From the NCBI GenBank assembly GCA_902766005.1, contig CACXCB010000128.1, positions 1 to 48,020 of the forward strand: a stretch of DNA of 48,020 nt, in the 5' to 3' direction. The stretch comes from an uncultured Erysipelotrichaceae bacterium. Its GTDB lineage: Bacteria; Bacillota_I; Bacilli_A; Erysipelotrichales; Erysipelotrichaceae. The number at the start of each line of letters is the position of its first letter. Within the stretch, counting starts at the first letter, position 1. Below, one piece after another: positions 25,701 to 34,275 of this stretch. Below the pieces are notes generated by a model. That model was not told the DNA's origin. It ran no database searches and worked only from the letters and a program-made list of their open reading frames with translations. The translations under genes and the position numbers were made by a program.

Positions 25701-26756
25701 GAAAGCGGCAAGATCAGTTATATTGTGTATACCGGAGCAGTCAAGGATAATACGGTAGGGGATTTTCGAACTTTGCATAAGAAGGCAATGTATCTGAATA
25801 TTCCATGCCTGACCAGCCTGGATACCGCAAATGCCTTGGCGGATATGATTGCCGGCAGATATACCGTTTATAATACGGAACTGGTTGATATCAATCATAT
25901 GGCAGATCAAAGAGAAAAAATCCATTTCACGAAAATGCATGATTGCGGTAATGATTATATTTTTATTGAGAATTTTGACGGCCGGATTAACAGTCCCGAA
26001 TCACTCAGTGTCATCATGTCCCAAAGGCATTTCGGCATAGGGGCAGATGGCATTGTCCTGCTTGAAAAATCCAAACATGCTGATGCGAAGATGCGCACGT
26101 TTAACAGTGACGGAAGTGAAGGGAAAACAGCCGGAAACAATCTGCGCTGTATCGGCAAATACCTTTATGATAAAGGCATCTGCCGCAAGGAGGAAATGAC
26201 AATTGAGACTGCTGAAGGAATTCACCGCCTTAAGCTGTATACAAGAGAAGGCAAGGCAGGTACGGTTTCGGTTGATATGGGAAAAGTGAACTGGGACAGC
26301 GGGCTGATTCCGGCAAATCTGGAAAACCGGAAAGAGATTGTAGATGTTCCGTATCGGATCGCAGGAGAAACATATCACATTACAGCGCTTTCTGTCGGCA
26401 ATCCGCATTGTGTCGTTTTCGTGGACCGGCTGGATCAGCTCAATTTACGTGATATCGGACCTGCATTTGAATATGCGGATATTTTTCCAGATCGCATAAA
26501 TACCGAATTTGTACGTGTTGCAGATGCGTATACATTGCGTGTCAGAGTGTATGAAAGAGGCAATGGAGAAACATTGGCATGCGGAACAGGGGCATGTGCC
26601 GCTGTTGCTGCAGCAATCCGAAACGGGTACTGCAAAGAAGGCACGGATATCCATGTCAAATTGCCCGGTGGCGACATGGATGTCAGAATGGAAAACGGAC
26701 GCATCATTCTGACAGGTGGGGCTTCCATTGTGTTTGAAGGAGATTTCGAATACTGA
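22737..26756 (+). CDS. carB: Carbamoyl-phosphate synthase large subunit fused to a DapF-like epimerase domain
   Basis: A 1,339-residue fusion. Residues 1-~1054 are a complete CarB. The first ATP-grasp half starts [21 protein letters not shown], and the second repeats [19 protein letters not shown] near residues 545-563. An MGS-like allosteric domain ([12 protein letters not shown] ... [17 protein letters not shown]) runs to about 1045. From I1062 a full ~278-residue diaminopimelate-epimerase-like domain follows in the same frame ([39 protein letters not shown]). Its second catalytic cysteine (C1282) is present, but the first is alanine (A1132 in KTAGNNLRC, usually CGN). There is no stop or ribosome site between the halves; M1055 has no Shine-Dalgarno. 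The start follows ATGGAGG. A clear terminator follows. Confidence 0.93.
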   Translation: [1339 protein letters not shown]

Positions 26757-26767
26757 TTATGCAAATG

Positions 26768-26792
26768 AAAAAGGCTCAATTGAGCCTTTTTT
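26768..26792. terminator. Bidirectional terminator between the arg operon and prsA-like genes
   Basis: A palindromic AAAAAGGCTCAA/TTGAGCCTTTTT stem with a U-run on either strand. It ends the long arginine transcript and the convergent lipoprotein operon. Confidence 0.9.
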
Positions 26793-26797
26793 GCAGT

Positions 26798-27670
26798 TTA
26801 CTGTAAATCCTGAACTAAATTGTCAGGATAGTCCGCCTTGATGGCATTGTATAAATCAATGTCATATACATGGAAGTTGTATTTTTTGAACCAATGAGTC
26901 TTAGCATCGTTTTGTACGTTGGAGATATTCGCTAAAGTATCAACAACTTCATCGTGCATTGCTTCAGCATCTTTCTCATCTATTCTGAGTACATTGAATG
27001 AAGCACCGTCACTGGAAGAGATCAATGCCCATCCGTCATCGGCTTTCATGCTTGTCAGAACCGTGCGTGCCATGGCATCAAGCTCGGTAGATTCGATTGT
27101 GTACATTGTTGATGTACCGGACGAGCTGGAGTTGTGATTTGAAGCGGCTTCTTCAGCTGTTGCAGTGCCGTCATTCAGTTCACTGAGTGCAGCTTTTGCA
27201 TCATCTTCTGATTCGAAGGTAAGCACTGTTGCCTTGAAAGGAGCAAATGTCTCTACGAGTTCGTCGAACTTCTCTTCAACGTATTTCTTCGGCAATTCAT
27301 CTGCCTGTAATCCGGGAATGAGATACTCGTTGAGATAATCCTCTTCGCTCATTTCCATATCTTCGAGATACTGTGCAAAGCTGTCGCCGTAATATGAGGT
27401 ATACATGTCCAGCGTGCCTTGCGCATTTTCTTTCATTTCATCGGTGACTTCAATTTCCTGTTTTGCGATGTAAGATTCTGCATTGGTAACAGCAGTAGAA
27501 GCACCTGAGCTGCTGAACATCATGGAATATACTTCACCTTTGGTAATATTGGCATTGCCGATGGTAAACAGTGTACTGGAACTGTCGGAGATTTTTGCGG
27601 TAGCATCCGTACAGCCTGCAAGAGCGCTGATAAGCAGACCGCATCCAAGAATCATATTGCTTTTTTTCAT
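26798..27670 (-). CDS. PrsA/SurA-like peptidyl-prolyl isomerase-type lipoprotein
   Basis: A 290-residue exported lipoprotein with lipobox LAGC (C20). The N-terminal chaperone region contains IGNANITKGEVYSMMF, and an extended helical arm EDYLNEYLIPGLQADELPKKYVEEKF is typical of PrsA/SurA proteins. Where a parvulin domain would lie (about 143-235) the sequence is short and lacks a clear GGxLG core, so isomerase activity is doubtful. It follows the parvulin protein gene by 12 nt on the same transcript. Both probably help fold secreted proteins outside the membrane. Confidence 0.72.
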   Translation of the reverse strand: MKKSNMILGCGLLISALAGCTDATAKISDSSSTLFTIGNANITKGEVYSMMFSSSGASTAVTNAESYIAKQEIEVTDEMKENAQGTLDMYTSYYGDSFAQYLEDMEMSEEDYLNEYLIPGLQADELPKKYVEEKFDELVETFAPFKATVLTFESEDDAKAALSELNDGTATAEEAASNHNSSSSGTSTMYTIESTELDAMARTVLTSMKADDGWALISSSDGASFNVLRIDEKDAEAMHDEVVDTLANISNVQNDAKTHWFKKYNFHVYDIDLYNAIKADYPDNLVQDLQ

Positions 27671-27682
27671 TGTCAGGCCTCC

Positions 27683-28687
27683 TTATTCTGCATCCTCATC
27701 CATGCCATAGGCACTTCTGATTGCTTTTTCCACATCTTCATTTCCTTTGAAATCCATGCCGAGGGCTTCAGCCTTTTCCCAAAGAGCTGTGCTGCGTAAT
27801 GCAGTGTCATAGTTCTGTGTGAGTTCTTCATACGGATCAGAATCCACATATGCTGCTTCAACGCTTTCCTGTGTTGCTGCATCACACTTGATTTTGAAGT
27901 ATCCGAATGTATCGGAATGGACCCAATCGCTGGTTTCTCCTTCGGAAAGGGCAAGAGCAGTTTCCTGGAAAACAGTATCCAGATTTGTCGTATTTGTGTC
28001 AATGACACCGAGAACACCGCCTGTGGAAGCAGAGCTGGAATCTTCACTGAAGTTCTGTGCTACAGTTGCGAAATCATCACCTGCCGCAAAGGCATCATCA
28101 ACTGCTTTCATTCTGGCCTGTTCATCTTCGGTAGGATGGACGGTTTCAATGACATTTCCTTCATCATCAGTCTGAGTTTCCACGGTTTCATGCTGAATCA
28201 GAATGTAGGAGATTTTGCGAATCTTTAATTCATCAAAATGCTCCTTTGCGTAATCGCTGACGATTTTCTGTGTTTTTTGATAGGTAATCAGATAATCTTC
28301 CAGATCCGTATAGCCCATGGATGCAAGATCCTTTGCCAGATAGTCAGCATAATCCGTACCGTAGTTGTTACGGTAATTGCTTTCGATACTTGTTTTCTGT
28401 GCTTCGGCAAATTCCTTCATTTCATCCGTTGTCTCAACGCTCTGGCTTGCCAGTGCCTTCTCGAACAGTGTGACTAAGGCATTTGTACCTGCCTGATCGT
28501 AAAGATCATCATAGAATGCAGAAGCTGTAACATCTTCGTCTCCGACGGAATACACAACATCCTGGCCGCCGGACTGTTTGCCTTTCAGCTTTCCCTTATT
28601 GTTATCATAAATGACAAAAATGCTAATGCATGCAAATACGACAATCAACAGGGAAACGAACCAGTTTTTCTTAATAAAACTTCCCAT
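27683..28687 (-). CDS. prsA: PrsA-type parvulin foldase, membrane anchored
   Basis: A 334-residue protein. An N-terminal membrane helix (WFVSLLIVVFACISIFVIY, about 9-27) has no clear lipobox, so it is probably a signal anchor. A SurA-like N-domain begins VYSVGDEDVTASAFY. The parvulin domain (about 160-275) runs from KISYILIQHE through FATVAQNFSED, STGGVLG and the FGYFKIKCD strand. ATG 28687 is chosen because GGGAGGAAAT directly precedes it; a TTG 12 nt upstream is an artefact. It is the first gene of a two-gene foldase operon. The symbol is by family only. Confidence 0.82.
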   Translation of the reverse strand: MGSFIKKNWFVSLLIVVFACISIFVIYDNNKGKLKGKQSGGQDVVYSVGDEDVTASAFYDDLYDQAGTNALVTLFEKALASQSVETTDEMKEFAEAQKTSIESNYRNNYGTDYADYLAKDLASMGYTDLEDYLITYQKTQKIVSDYAKEHFDELKIRKISYILIQHETVETQTDDEGNVIETVHPTEDEQARMKAVDDAFAAGDDFATVAQNFSEDSSSASTGGVLGVIDTNTTNLDTVFQETALALSEGETSDWVHSDTFGYFKIKCDAATQESVEAAYVDSDPYEELTQNYDTALRSTALWEKAEALGMDFKGNEDVEKAIRSAYGMDEDAE

Positions 28688-28713
28688 ATTTCCTCCCAAA
28701 AAAATGCCTATCT

Positions 28714-28742
28714 ATTATATGATAAGCATGCTCAATTTTCAA
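28714..28742 (-). promoter_or_regulatory. Promoter of the prsA-like operon
   Basis: On the minus strand TTGAAA (28742-28737), 17-nt spacer, TATAAT (28719-28714), about 27 nt before the start codon. A near-consensus sigma-A promoter. Confidence 0.8.
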
Positions 28743-28753
28743 ATCTTGTATCT

Positions 28754-28780
28754 GAATATTGTGTGAATATTCTTTTTTTT
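28754..28780 (+). terminator. Terminator-like hairpin between divergent promoters
   Basis: GAATATT (28754-28760) / AATATTC (28766-28772), 5-nt loop, then eight Ts on the plus strand. No gene or promoter that needs it is visible on that strand, so its role is unclear. Confidence 0.4.
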
Positions 28781-28820
28781 CTGTTTTTAGATTGTATTTC
28801 AACACGAAAAATAAGATTAA

Positions 28821-28829
28821 TGGTATAAT
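28821..28829 (+). promoter_or_regulatory. Extended -10 promoter of the suf operon
   Basis: TGG-TATAAT at 28821-28829 lies 24 nt before the sufC start. There is no convincing -35 box at 17 nt. No IscR- or Fur-type dyad is obvious. Confidence 0.6.
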
Positions 28830-28853
28830 CACGGACAGAATGAAGGTGATTGT

Positions 28854-29693
28854 GTGAAAAGTTTAGTGATAAAAGACCTTCACGTGAGTGTTGAAGGAAA
28901 AGAAATTTTAAAAGGTTTGAACCTGACCGTGAATGAAAATGAGGTTCATGCATTAATGGGACCTAACGGTAACGGAAAATCCACGCTGCTTGCAGCGATT
29001 ATGGGCGATCCGAAATATGAAGTCACCGAGGGTTCTATTGAATATGACGGAAAGAATCTTTTGGAAATGCCTGTCAATGAAAGAAGTGTTGCCGGAGTTT
29101 TTCTGGCAATGCAGTATCCGCAGGAAATTCCGGGCGTTACCAACAGTGATTTCTTAAGAGCGGCAATCAATGTCAGAAGAGAGACACCGATCTCTCTGTT
29201 CTCCTTTATCAAATCCATGGAGAAGACGATCAAAGACCTGCAGATGAAAGAAGATCTTGCACATCGTTTTCTCAATGAGGGATTCTCAGGCGGCGAAAAG
29301 AAGAGAAATGAAATCGTGCAGATGGAAATGTTGAGACCGTCTTTGTCCATGCTGGATGAGATTGACAGCGGCTTGGATGTAGATGCGCTGCATGTTGTGG
29401 CGGATGCATTAAACAATCTGAGAAAAGAAACCGGCATGAGTGTTATTGCAGTATCGCATTATGAAAGATTCTATGAGCTGATCCAGCCGGAATTTACGCA
29501 TGTTCTGATCGATGGCAGAATTGTTGTCAGCGGCGGACCGGAACTTGCTGCAAGAATCGATCAGGAAGGCTATGACTGGATTTATAAGGAATACAATGTT
29601 CAGCCTGCATCGAAAGCAGAAGAAAAAAGACCATCTCTCAGCATTGGGGCATGCGCAGTCAGAGAGAGCGTGAAAGGACAGACAAAACAATGA
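28854..29693 (+). CDS. sufC: SUF Fe-S assembly ATPase SufC
   Basis: ABC-type ATPase of the SufBCD scaffold complex, in the cytoplasm. Walker A is GPNGNGKST (36-44), the signature FSGGEKKRNEI, Walker B LSMLDEIDSGLD, and a VSHYERF switch histidine follows. It has 279 residues, about 30 longer than usual, with a polar C-terminal tail (KAEEKRPSLSI onward). The start is GTG at 28854 behind GAAGGTGAT. Its stop overlaps the sufD start (ATGA). Operon order is sufC-sufD-sufS-sufU-sufB. Confidence 0.96.
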   Translation: MKSLVIKDLHVSVEGKEILKGLNLTVNENEVHALMGPNGNGKSTLLAAIMGDPKYEVTEGSIEYDGKNLLEMPVNERSVAGVFLAMQYPQEIPGVTNSDFLRAAINVRRETPISLFSFIKSMEKTIKDLQMKEDLAHRFLNEGFSGGEKKRNEIVQMEMLRPSLSMLDEIDSGLDVDALHVVADALNNLRKETGMSVIAVSHYERFYELIQPEFTHVLIDGRIVVSGGPELAARIDQEGYDWIYKEYNVQPASKAEEKRPSLSIGACAVRESVKGQTKQ

Positions 29694-30496
29694 TTCCGAT
29701 TCATGTAAATCAGGATTTTCTTCCTGCTGAAGGATACAGTGCATATGAAATAGACAGTGAAAGAAATCTGGATTTATCCTTCCGTTTTGAAAAGGACTGT
29801 GACATTTTTATCCGCCTGGTTCGCGCAAAAAATGTCAGAATCCGCATGTTTGTGAATGAGGGAGTAAGAGCAGGTGTTCTTATCTGGAATAACAGTGATG
29901 ATAAAACTGTCATGGATGAATCCTATGAAGTCATGAAAGATGCTGATCTTGTTGTCGCATACGGTGAATGCAACAGCGGGGAAACAAAACGCAATACATA
30001 TGTTGCATTGCGCGGAAGCAATGCCCATGCCCTGGTTTCCAGTGCTTCGCTGGTATCTGTCAGAAAAGATTACCATATCGATGTTGTTAACTTTGCACCG
30101 CATACATTCGGCGATATGAAGAATTATGCCGTGGTACTGAAAGACGGAACCCTTGTGATTGATGCCGTGGGAAAAATTGTCAAAGGCGCAAAAAGATCCG
30201 AGAGCCATCAGACTTCGCGTGCCTTGTGTTTCGAAGACGGACAGAAGTCCACAATCCTGCCGGAACTGCTGATTGATGAAAATGATGTGCAGGCATCCCA
30301 TGCCATGTCTATCGGCAGAATGGATGAAGACCAGCTGTACTATATGATGAGCAGAGGTCTCACATTAGCTCAATGCACAAGCCTGATCGCAACAGGATAT
30401 CTGATGCCGATTACAGATACACTTCCTAATGAAGAGCTCAGGGCATCTCTCAAACAGGAGATGGAAAGGAAGATTACAGAGCTATGTTCGATGTAA
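29690..30496 (+). CDS. sufD: Fe-S assembly protein SufD (short form)
   Basis: Partner of SufB and SufC in the cluster scaffold. At 268 residues it is clearly shorter than common SufD proteins (about 420-440). The N-terminal helical region is missing, while the beta-helix core (ALVSSASLVSVRKDYHIDVVNFAPHTFGDMKN) remains. So does the C-terminal segment AMSIGRMDEDQLYYMMSRGLT, which SufB and SufD share. ATG 29690 overlaps the sufC stop. It overlaps sufS by 13 nt. Homologous segments in SufB confirm the family. Confidence 0.88.
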   Translation: MIPIHVNQDFLPAEGYSAYEIDSERNLDLSFRFEKDCDIFIRLVRAKNVRIRMFVNEGVRAGVLIWNNSDDKTVMDESYEVMKDADLVVAYGECNSGETKRNTYVALRGSNAHALVSSASLVSVRKDYHIDVVNFAPHTFGDMKNYAVVLKDGTLVIDAVGKIVKGAKRSESHQTSRALCFEDGQKSTILPELLIDENDVQASHAMSIGRMDEDQLYYMMSRGLTLAQCTSLIATGYLMPITDTLPNEELRASLKQEMERKITELCSM

Positions 30497-31704
30497 ATGA
30501 AATCAGAAAAGACTTTCCGATGATTGTCAACCGTCCGGATTTGATCTACTTTGACAATGGCGCAACTACATACAAGCCGCAAAGCGTGATTGATGCTGTT
30601 GTCGGATTTTATACAGGCTATACTTCGAATGTAGAACGCGGTGATTATGAGACTGCCGCAAAAGCAGATAAGGCATATGATAATACCAGAAAGATTATCG
30701 CAAGACTGATCAATGCCAAACCGGAAGAGGTTGCCTTTACTGCAAACATTACTGCTTCCCTGAACCAGATTGGCTATGGTTTATCCAAGATGGTACTGAA
30801 AGAAGGGGATGTTGTTTTGACGACTGAAGCGGAGCACGCTTCCGATCTTCTGCCATGGTTTCGCCTGCAAAAAGAAAACGGTATTCGCGTAGAATATATA
30901 CCCGTTGATCAACAAGGGGTATGCCATATTGAAGATGTAAAAAAAGCAATGCACGACCGTGTTAAAGTAATTGCCTTGGCCCATGTCACAAATGTATTGG
31001 GCTCTGTTCAGCCGATTAAAGAGATCGCTGCAATTGCTCATGAAAACGGGGCATTGATAGTCGTGGACGGGGCGCAATCCGTCGGACATCGTATTATCGA
31101 TGTAAAAGACATGGACATTGATTTCCTTGGCTTTTCTTCTCATAAAATGTGCGGCCCGGACGGTGTCGGAGTTCTATATGGGAAATATGAACTCCTGCAG
31201 AAGATGGAACCGGTTTTTCTCGGCGGTGGCATGAATGCCAGGTTTTATCCGGACGGGAATATTATCCTGAAGGATGCACCGATTAAATTCGAAGCCGGGA
31301 CACCGAATATTGAGGGTGTGATCGGTCTTGGTGCAGCTGCCGAATACCTGATGAATATCGGCATGGAAAACATCATGGCTTACGAAAAGGATCTCAGGGC
31401 ATATTTTGCCGAAAAGATGCTTCAGCTCGATAACATTGATTTTTATAACCCGGATAACGAAACCGGTCCAGTGACATTTAATGCCAAAGGTGTTTTTGCA
31501 CAAGATGCGGCAGGATTTCTGGGAAGCAGGAATATCTGCGTTCGTTCCGGTAACCATTGTGCCAAAATCCTGCATGATGTGATCGGAACAGATCAGACCA
31601 TTCGTGCATCACTGTATTTTTATAACACAAAAGAAGAAGTGGATCGCTTTGTGGAAGCTGCAAAAGACATTTCCGTAGAAAATGCGATCGGCATCTTCTT
31701 CTAA
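30484..31704 (+). CDS. sufS: Cysteine desulfurase SufS
   Basis: PLP enzyme releasing sulfur from cysteine as an enzyme persulfide. It has 406 residues of class V aminotransferase type. Visible are YFDNGATTYKP at the N-terminus, TTEAEHASDLLPW, the cofactor aspartate/glutamine in VVDGAQSVGH and the Schiff-base lysine in GFSSHKMCGPDG. The catalytic cysteine is in RSGNHCAKIL, within the short loop of group II (SufS) enzymes. It delivers sulfur to the adjacent SufU. Confidence 0.96.
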   Translation: MFDVNEIRKDFPMIVNRPDLIYFDNGATTYKPQSVIDAVVGFYTGYTSNVERGDYETAAKADKAYDNTRKIIARLINAKPEEVAFTANITASLNQIGYGLSKMVLKEGDVVLTTEAEHASDLLPWFRLQKENGIRVEYIPVDQQGVCHIEDVKKAMHDRVKVIALAHVTNVLGSVQPIKEIAAIAHENGALIVVDGAQSVGHRIIDVKDMDIDFLGFSSHKMCGPDGVGVLYGKYELLQKMEPVFLGGGMNARFYPDGNIILKDAPIKFEAGTPNIEGVIGLGAAAEYLMNIGMENIMAYEKDLRAYFAEKMLQLDNIDFYNPDNETGPVTFNAKGVFAQDAAGFLGSRNICVRSGNHCAKILHDVIGTDQTIRASLYFYNTKEEVDRFVEAAKDISVENAIGIFF

Positions 31705-31713
31705 GGAGGAAAT

Positions 31714-32175
31714 ATGAGCAGTACTTCAGAATTATTGAATAATCCGGAGATTTTGCGCGAACTGATTATGGATCACTATCAGTATCCGCATAATCACAAG
31801 CTGGTGGAAGATGACAGTTATCAGTCTGTACACATGGCATCCGACAGCTGTATTGATGATATCACCGTTCAATCCAGAATTCAGAATGGCAAAATAGAAG
31901 ATATCCGTTTTGATGGTGTAGCATGTACAATCAGTACTGCTTCCACATCTATGATGAGTGATCTTCTAAAGGGAAAATCCATAGAGGAAGCTTCTGCAAT
32001 CATCAACGAGTATTTCAACATGATCGATGCAAAGGAATACGATCCGGATGTTTTGGAGGAAGCAGTTGCGTTTAAAAATGTTTACAAACAGGCAAACCGC
32101 ATTAAATGTGCAACAATCGGATGGAAAGCCATGAAACAGATGATCTCGGAAAGCGAGGGAAGCGATGAGCATTGA
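31714..32175 (+). CDS. sufU: SufU zinc-dependent sulfurtransferase
   Basis: Accepts persulfide sulfur from SufS in Gram-positive SUF systems. It has 153 residues. The zinc/sulfur ligands are C46 (DSCIDD), C71 (ACTIS) and C132 (RIKCATIGW). [17 protein letters not shown] is the typical N-terminus. The ~20-residue insertion between the second and third cysteines that distinguishes SufU from IscU is compatible with the sequence. A GGAGG site is seen 6 nt before the ATG. It overlaps sufB by 11 nt. Confidence 0.95.
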   Translation: MSSTSELLNNPEILRELIMDHYQYPHNHKLVEDDSYQSVHMASDSCIDDITVQSRIQNGKIEDIRFDGVACTISTASTSMMSDLLKGKSIEEASAIINEYFNMIDAKEYDPDVLEEAVAFKNVYKQANRIKCATIGWKAMKQMISESEGSDEH

Positions 32176-33580
32176 AAATCAAAACAATGAAGCTATCTAT
32201 TCCCAGGATGATTATAAATACGGATTTCATGACAAGGATATTTCGATTATCGATACCGGTAAAGGCCTGACAGAAGAGATTGTCAGAAAAATTTCCGCTT
32301 ATAAAAATGAGCCGGAATGGATGACGGAATACCGCGTCAAAGCATTCCATATCTTTGAGTCCATGCCCATGCCAACATGGGGACCGGATCTCAGTGAGAT
32401 TGACTTCCAGGATTTCACCTACTATAAAAGAGTTTCCAATGAGGCTGAAAAGAGTTGGGATGATGTGCCGGAAGAAGTCAAAAATACATTTGAAAGACTG
32501 GGCATACCCGAAGCGGAAAGAAAATATCTTGCCGGTGTAACAACACAATATGAATCTGAAGCGGTTTATCACAATATGCTGGAAGAAGTGCAGTCAAAAG
32601 GTGTCATTTTTCTGGATATCGACAGTGCATTAAAAGAATATCCGGATCTCTTCAAAAAGTATTTTTCTACAATCGTACCGCCTTCTGACAACAAGCTTGC
32701 CGCTTTAAACAGTGCTGTATGGTCCGGCGGAAGCTTCATCTATGTACCGAAAGGCGTAAAACTGGACAAGCCTTTACAGTCCTATTTCCGCATCAATTCC
32801 GAGTCCATGGGACAGTTTGAAAGATCCATTATTATCGTAGATGATGATGCCGAGTGTTCTTATGTGGAAGGGTGTACTGCACCGCAATACTCAAAGGATT
32901 CCATGCATGCTGCAGTTGTTGAAGTATTTGTAGGAGAGAGGGCACGATGCAGATATTCATCTGTACAGAACTGGTCCAACAACATTTTGAACCTTGTAAC
33001 CAAGAGGGCAAAGGTTTCCGCCCATGGAACGATGGAATGGATCGACGGAAATATCGGTTCAAGAATATCCATGAAGTATCCTGCGTGTATTTTAGCCGGT
33101 GAATATGCACATGGCATGTGCATCTCCATTGCGGTAGGTTCAAAGGGACAATTCCAGGATACAGGTGCCAAGATGATTCATCTTGCACCGCATACATCTT
33201 CTTCCATTGTTTCCAAATCCGTGTCCAGAAAAGGGGGAGTTACCAATTATCGTGACTGGATCCATTTTGGTAAGAAAGCGGACTATGCCAGAAGCAAAAT
33301 TGAATGTGACACGCTGATTCTTGATGATATTTCCAAGAGTGATACCATCCCGCTGAATATCAATGAAAACTCTTCCTCTACAATTGAACATGAGGCAAAG
33401 GTATCGAAGATTTCTGAAGATGAGCTGTTTTATCTGATGTCAAGAGGCTTGTCTGAATCACAGGCAACTGAAATGATTGTCATGGGCTTTTTAGAACCAT
33501 TTACCAGAGAACTCCCGATGGAGTATGCGGTAGAATTAAACCAGCTCATGAAAATCGATATGAGTGATTCAATTGGATAA
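32165..33580 (+). CDS. sufB: Fe-S assembly scaffold SufB
   Basis: Main cluster-building scaffold of SufBCD. It has 471 residues, the usual length. Hallmarks are the N-terminal YKYGFHDKD, the central [17 protein letters not shown] and [21 protein letters not shown]. The C-terminal core contains [12 protein letters not shown] and [12 protein letters not shown], followed by [17 protein letters not shown]. The cysteine in SKIECD is the likely cluster-site ligand. It is the last suf gene and overlaps the folate gene by 17 nt. Confidence 0.97.
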   Translation: MSIENQNNEAIYSQDDYKYGFHDKDISIIDTGKGLTEEIVRKISAYKNEPEWMTEYRVKAFHIFESMPMPTWGPDLSEIDFQDFTYYKRVSNEAEKSWDDVPEEVKNTFERLGIPEAERKYLAGVTTQYESEAVYHNMLEEVQSKGVIFLDIDSALKEYPDLFKKYFSTIVPPSDNKLAALNSAVWSGGSFIYVPKGVKLDKPLQSYFRINSESMGQFERSIIIVDDDAECSYVEGCTAPQYSKDSMHAAVVEVFVGERARCRYSSVQNWSNNILNLVTKRAKVSAHGTMEWIDGNIGSRISMKYPACILAGEYAHGMCISIAVGSKGQFQDTGAKMIHLAPHTSSSIVSKSVSRKGGVTNYRDWIHFGKKADYARSKIECDTLILDDISKSDTIPLNINENSSSTIEHEAKVSKISEDELFYLMSRGLSESQATEMIVMGFLEPFTRELPMEYAVELNQLMKIDMSDSIG

Positions 33581-34094
33581 GATTAAAGCAAGAAAGACCG
33601 GTTTGTACAACCGGTCTCATCTTTCTGCAGAAGAAAGAGCAAAGAAGAACAGACTCATTCAGAAAGCTGCCATTAAAGAAATCAAGGATAAATCTGTGAT
33701 CGGCTGTTATGTTTCCATGAAAGATGAAGCTGAAACAACAGAGATTATCCAATACTGTTTTAAACATCAGAAAATCATCGCTGTACCGAAAGTAGCAGGA
33801 AGAACACTTGTTTTTTACAGGATTTATTCTTTTGATGATCTAGAACCGGGCTGTTTTGGTGTCATGGAGCCCCGGACAAACGAGATTATTCCTGTATCCG
33901 ACATTGAAGTCATGTTTGTGCCTTTATCCTCTTATGATGATCATTATCATAGAACCGGATATGGCAGAGGATATTATGATTCTGTATTAAAAGATTCAAT
34001 GAAAAATATCGGATTGGCTTATACAGAACAAAAAATGGATTCTGTTGAAACAGATGTTTGGGATATTGAATTAGATGATATAATCAGTGCATAA
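33564..34094 (+). CDS. 5-formyltetrahydrofolate cyclo-ligase
   Basis: Converts 5-formyl-THF to 5,10-methenyl-THF with ATP. It has 176 residues. An N-terminal region with [16 protein letters not shown] is followed by [18 protein letters not shown]. The phosphate/folate-site motif [10 protein letters not shown] is the family signature. The start is GTG 33564 inside sufB; TTG 33573 is an alternative. Overlap with sufB means it is expressed with Fe-S assembly. Folate enzymes are not usual SUF members, so the link may be only transcriptional. Confidence 0.93.
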   Translation: MIQLDKIKARKTGLYNRSHLSAEERAKKNRLIQKAAIKEIKDKSVIGCYVSMKDEAETTEIIQYCFKHQKIIAVPKVAGRTLVFYRIYSFDDLEPGCFGVMEPRTNEIIPVSDIEVMFVPLSSYDDHYHRTGYGRGYYDSVLKDSMKNIGLAYTEQKMDSVETDVWDIELDDIISA

Positions 34095-34153
34095 AAACAG
34101 AAAAATATATAAAACCGAAGAAATGTACATTTTCAAGAATACATGGATGCATG

Positions 34154-34217
34154 TATAATAGTGGCGTGGGAAACCACAAATACTAGTGTCAGACCCCCAA
34201 AATGGCACTAGTTTTTC
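34154..34217 (+). ncRNA. Small promoter-hairpin-terminator RNA upstream of tRNA-Val
   Basis: TATAAT at 34154-34159 is followed at 34166 by GTGG-GAAA-CCAC, a GNRA-capped hairpin (34166-34177). A 10-bp hairpin follows: 34182-34191 pairs with 34203-34212, with loop GACCCCCAAAA. It ends in TTTTTC. The predicted RNA is about 50 nt. The C-rich loop could pair with the GGG at 34168-34170. No open reading frame fits. The -35 box is poor (TTTCAA). Family unknown. 34095-34153 shows nothing else. Confidence 0.5.
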
Positions 34218-34275
34218 TTTTCCTTCTGGGATTTTTGTGAATCACGATTTCATTTATGTGCTAAAATAGAAGCAC

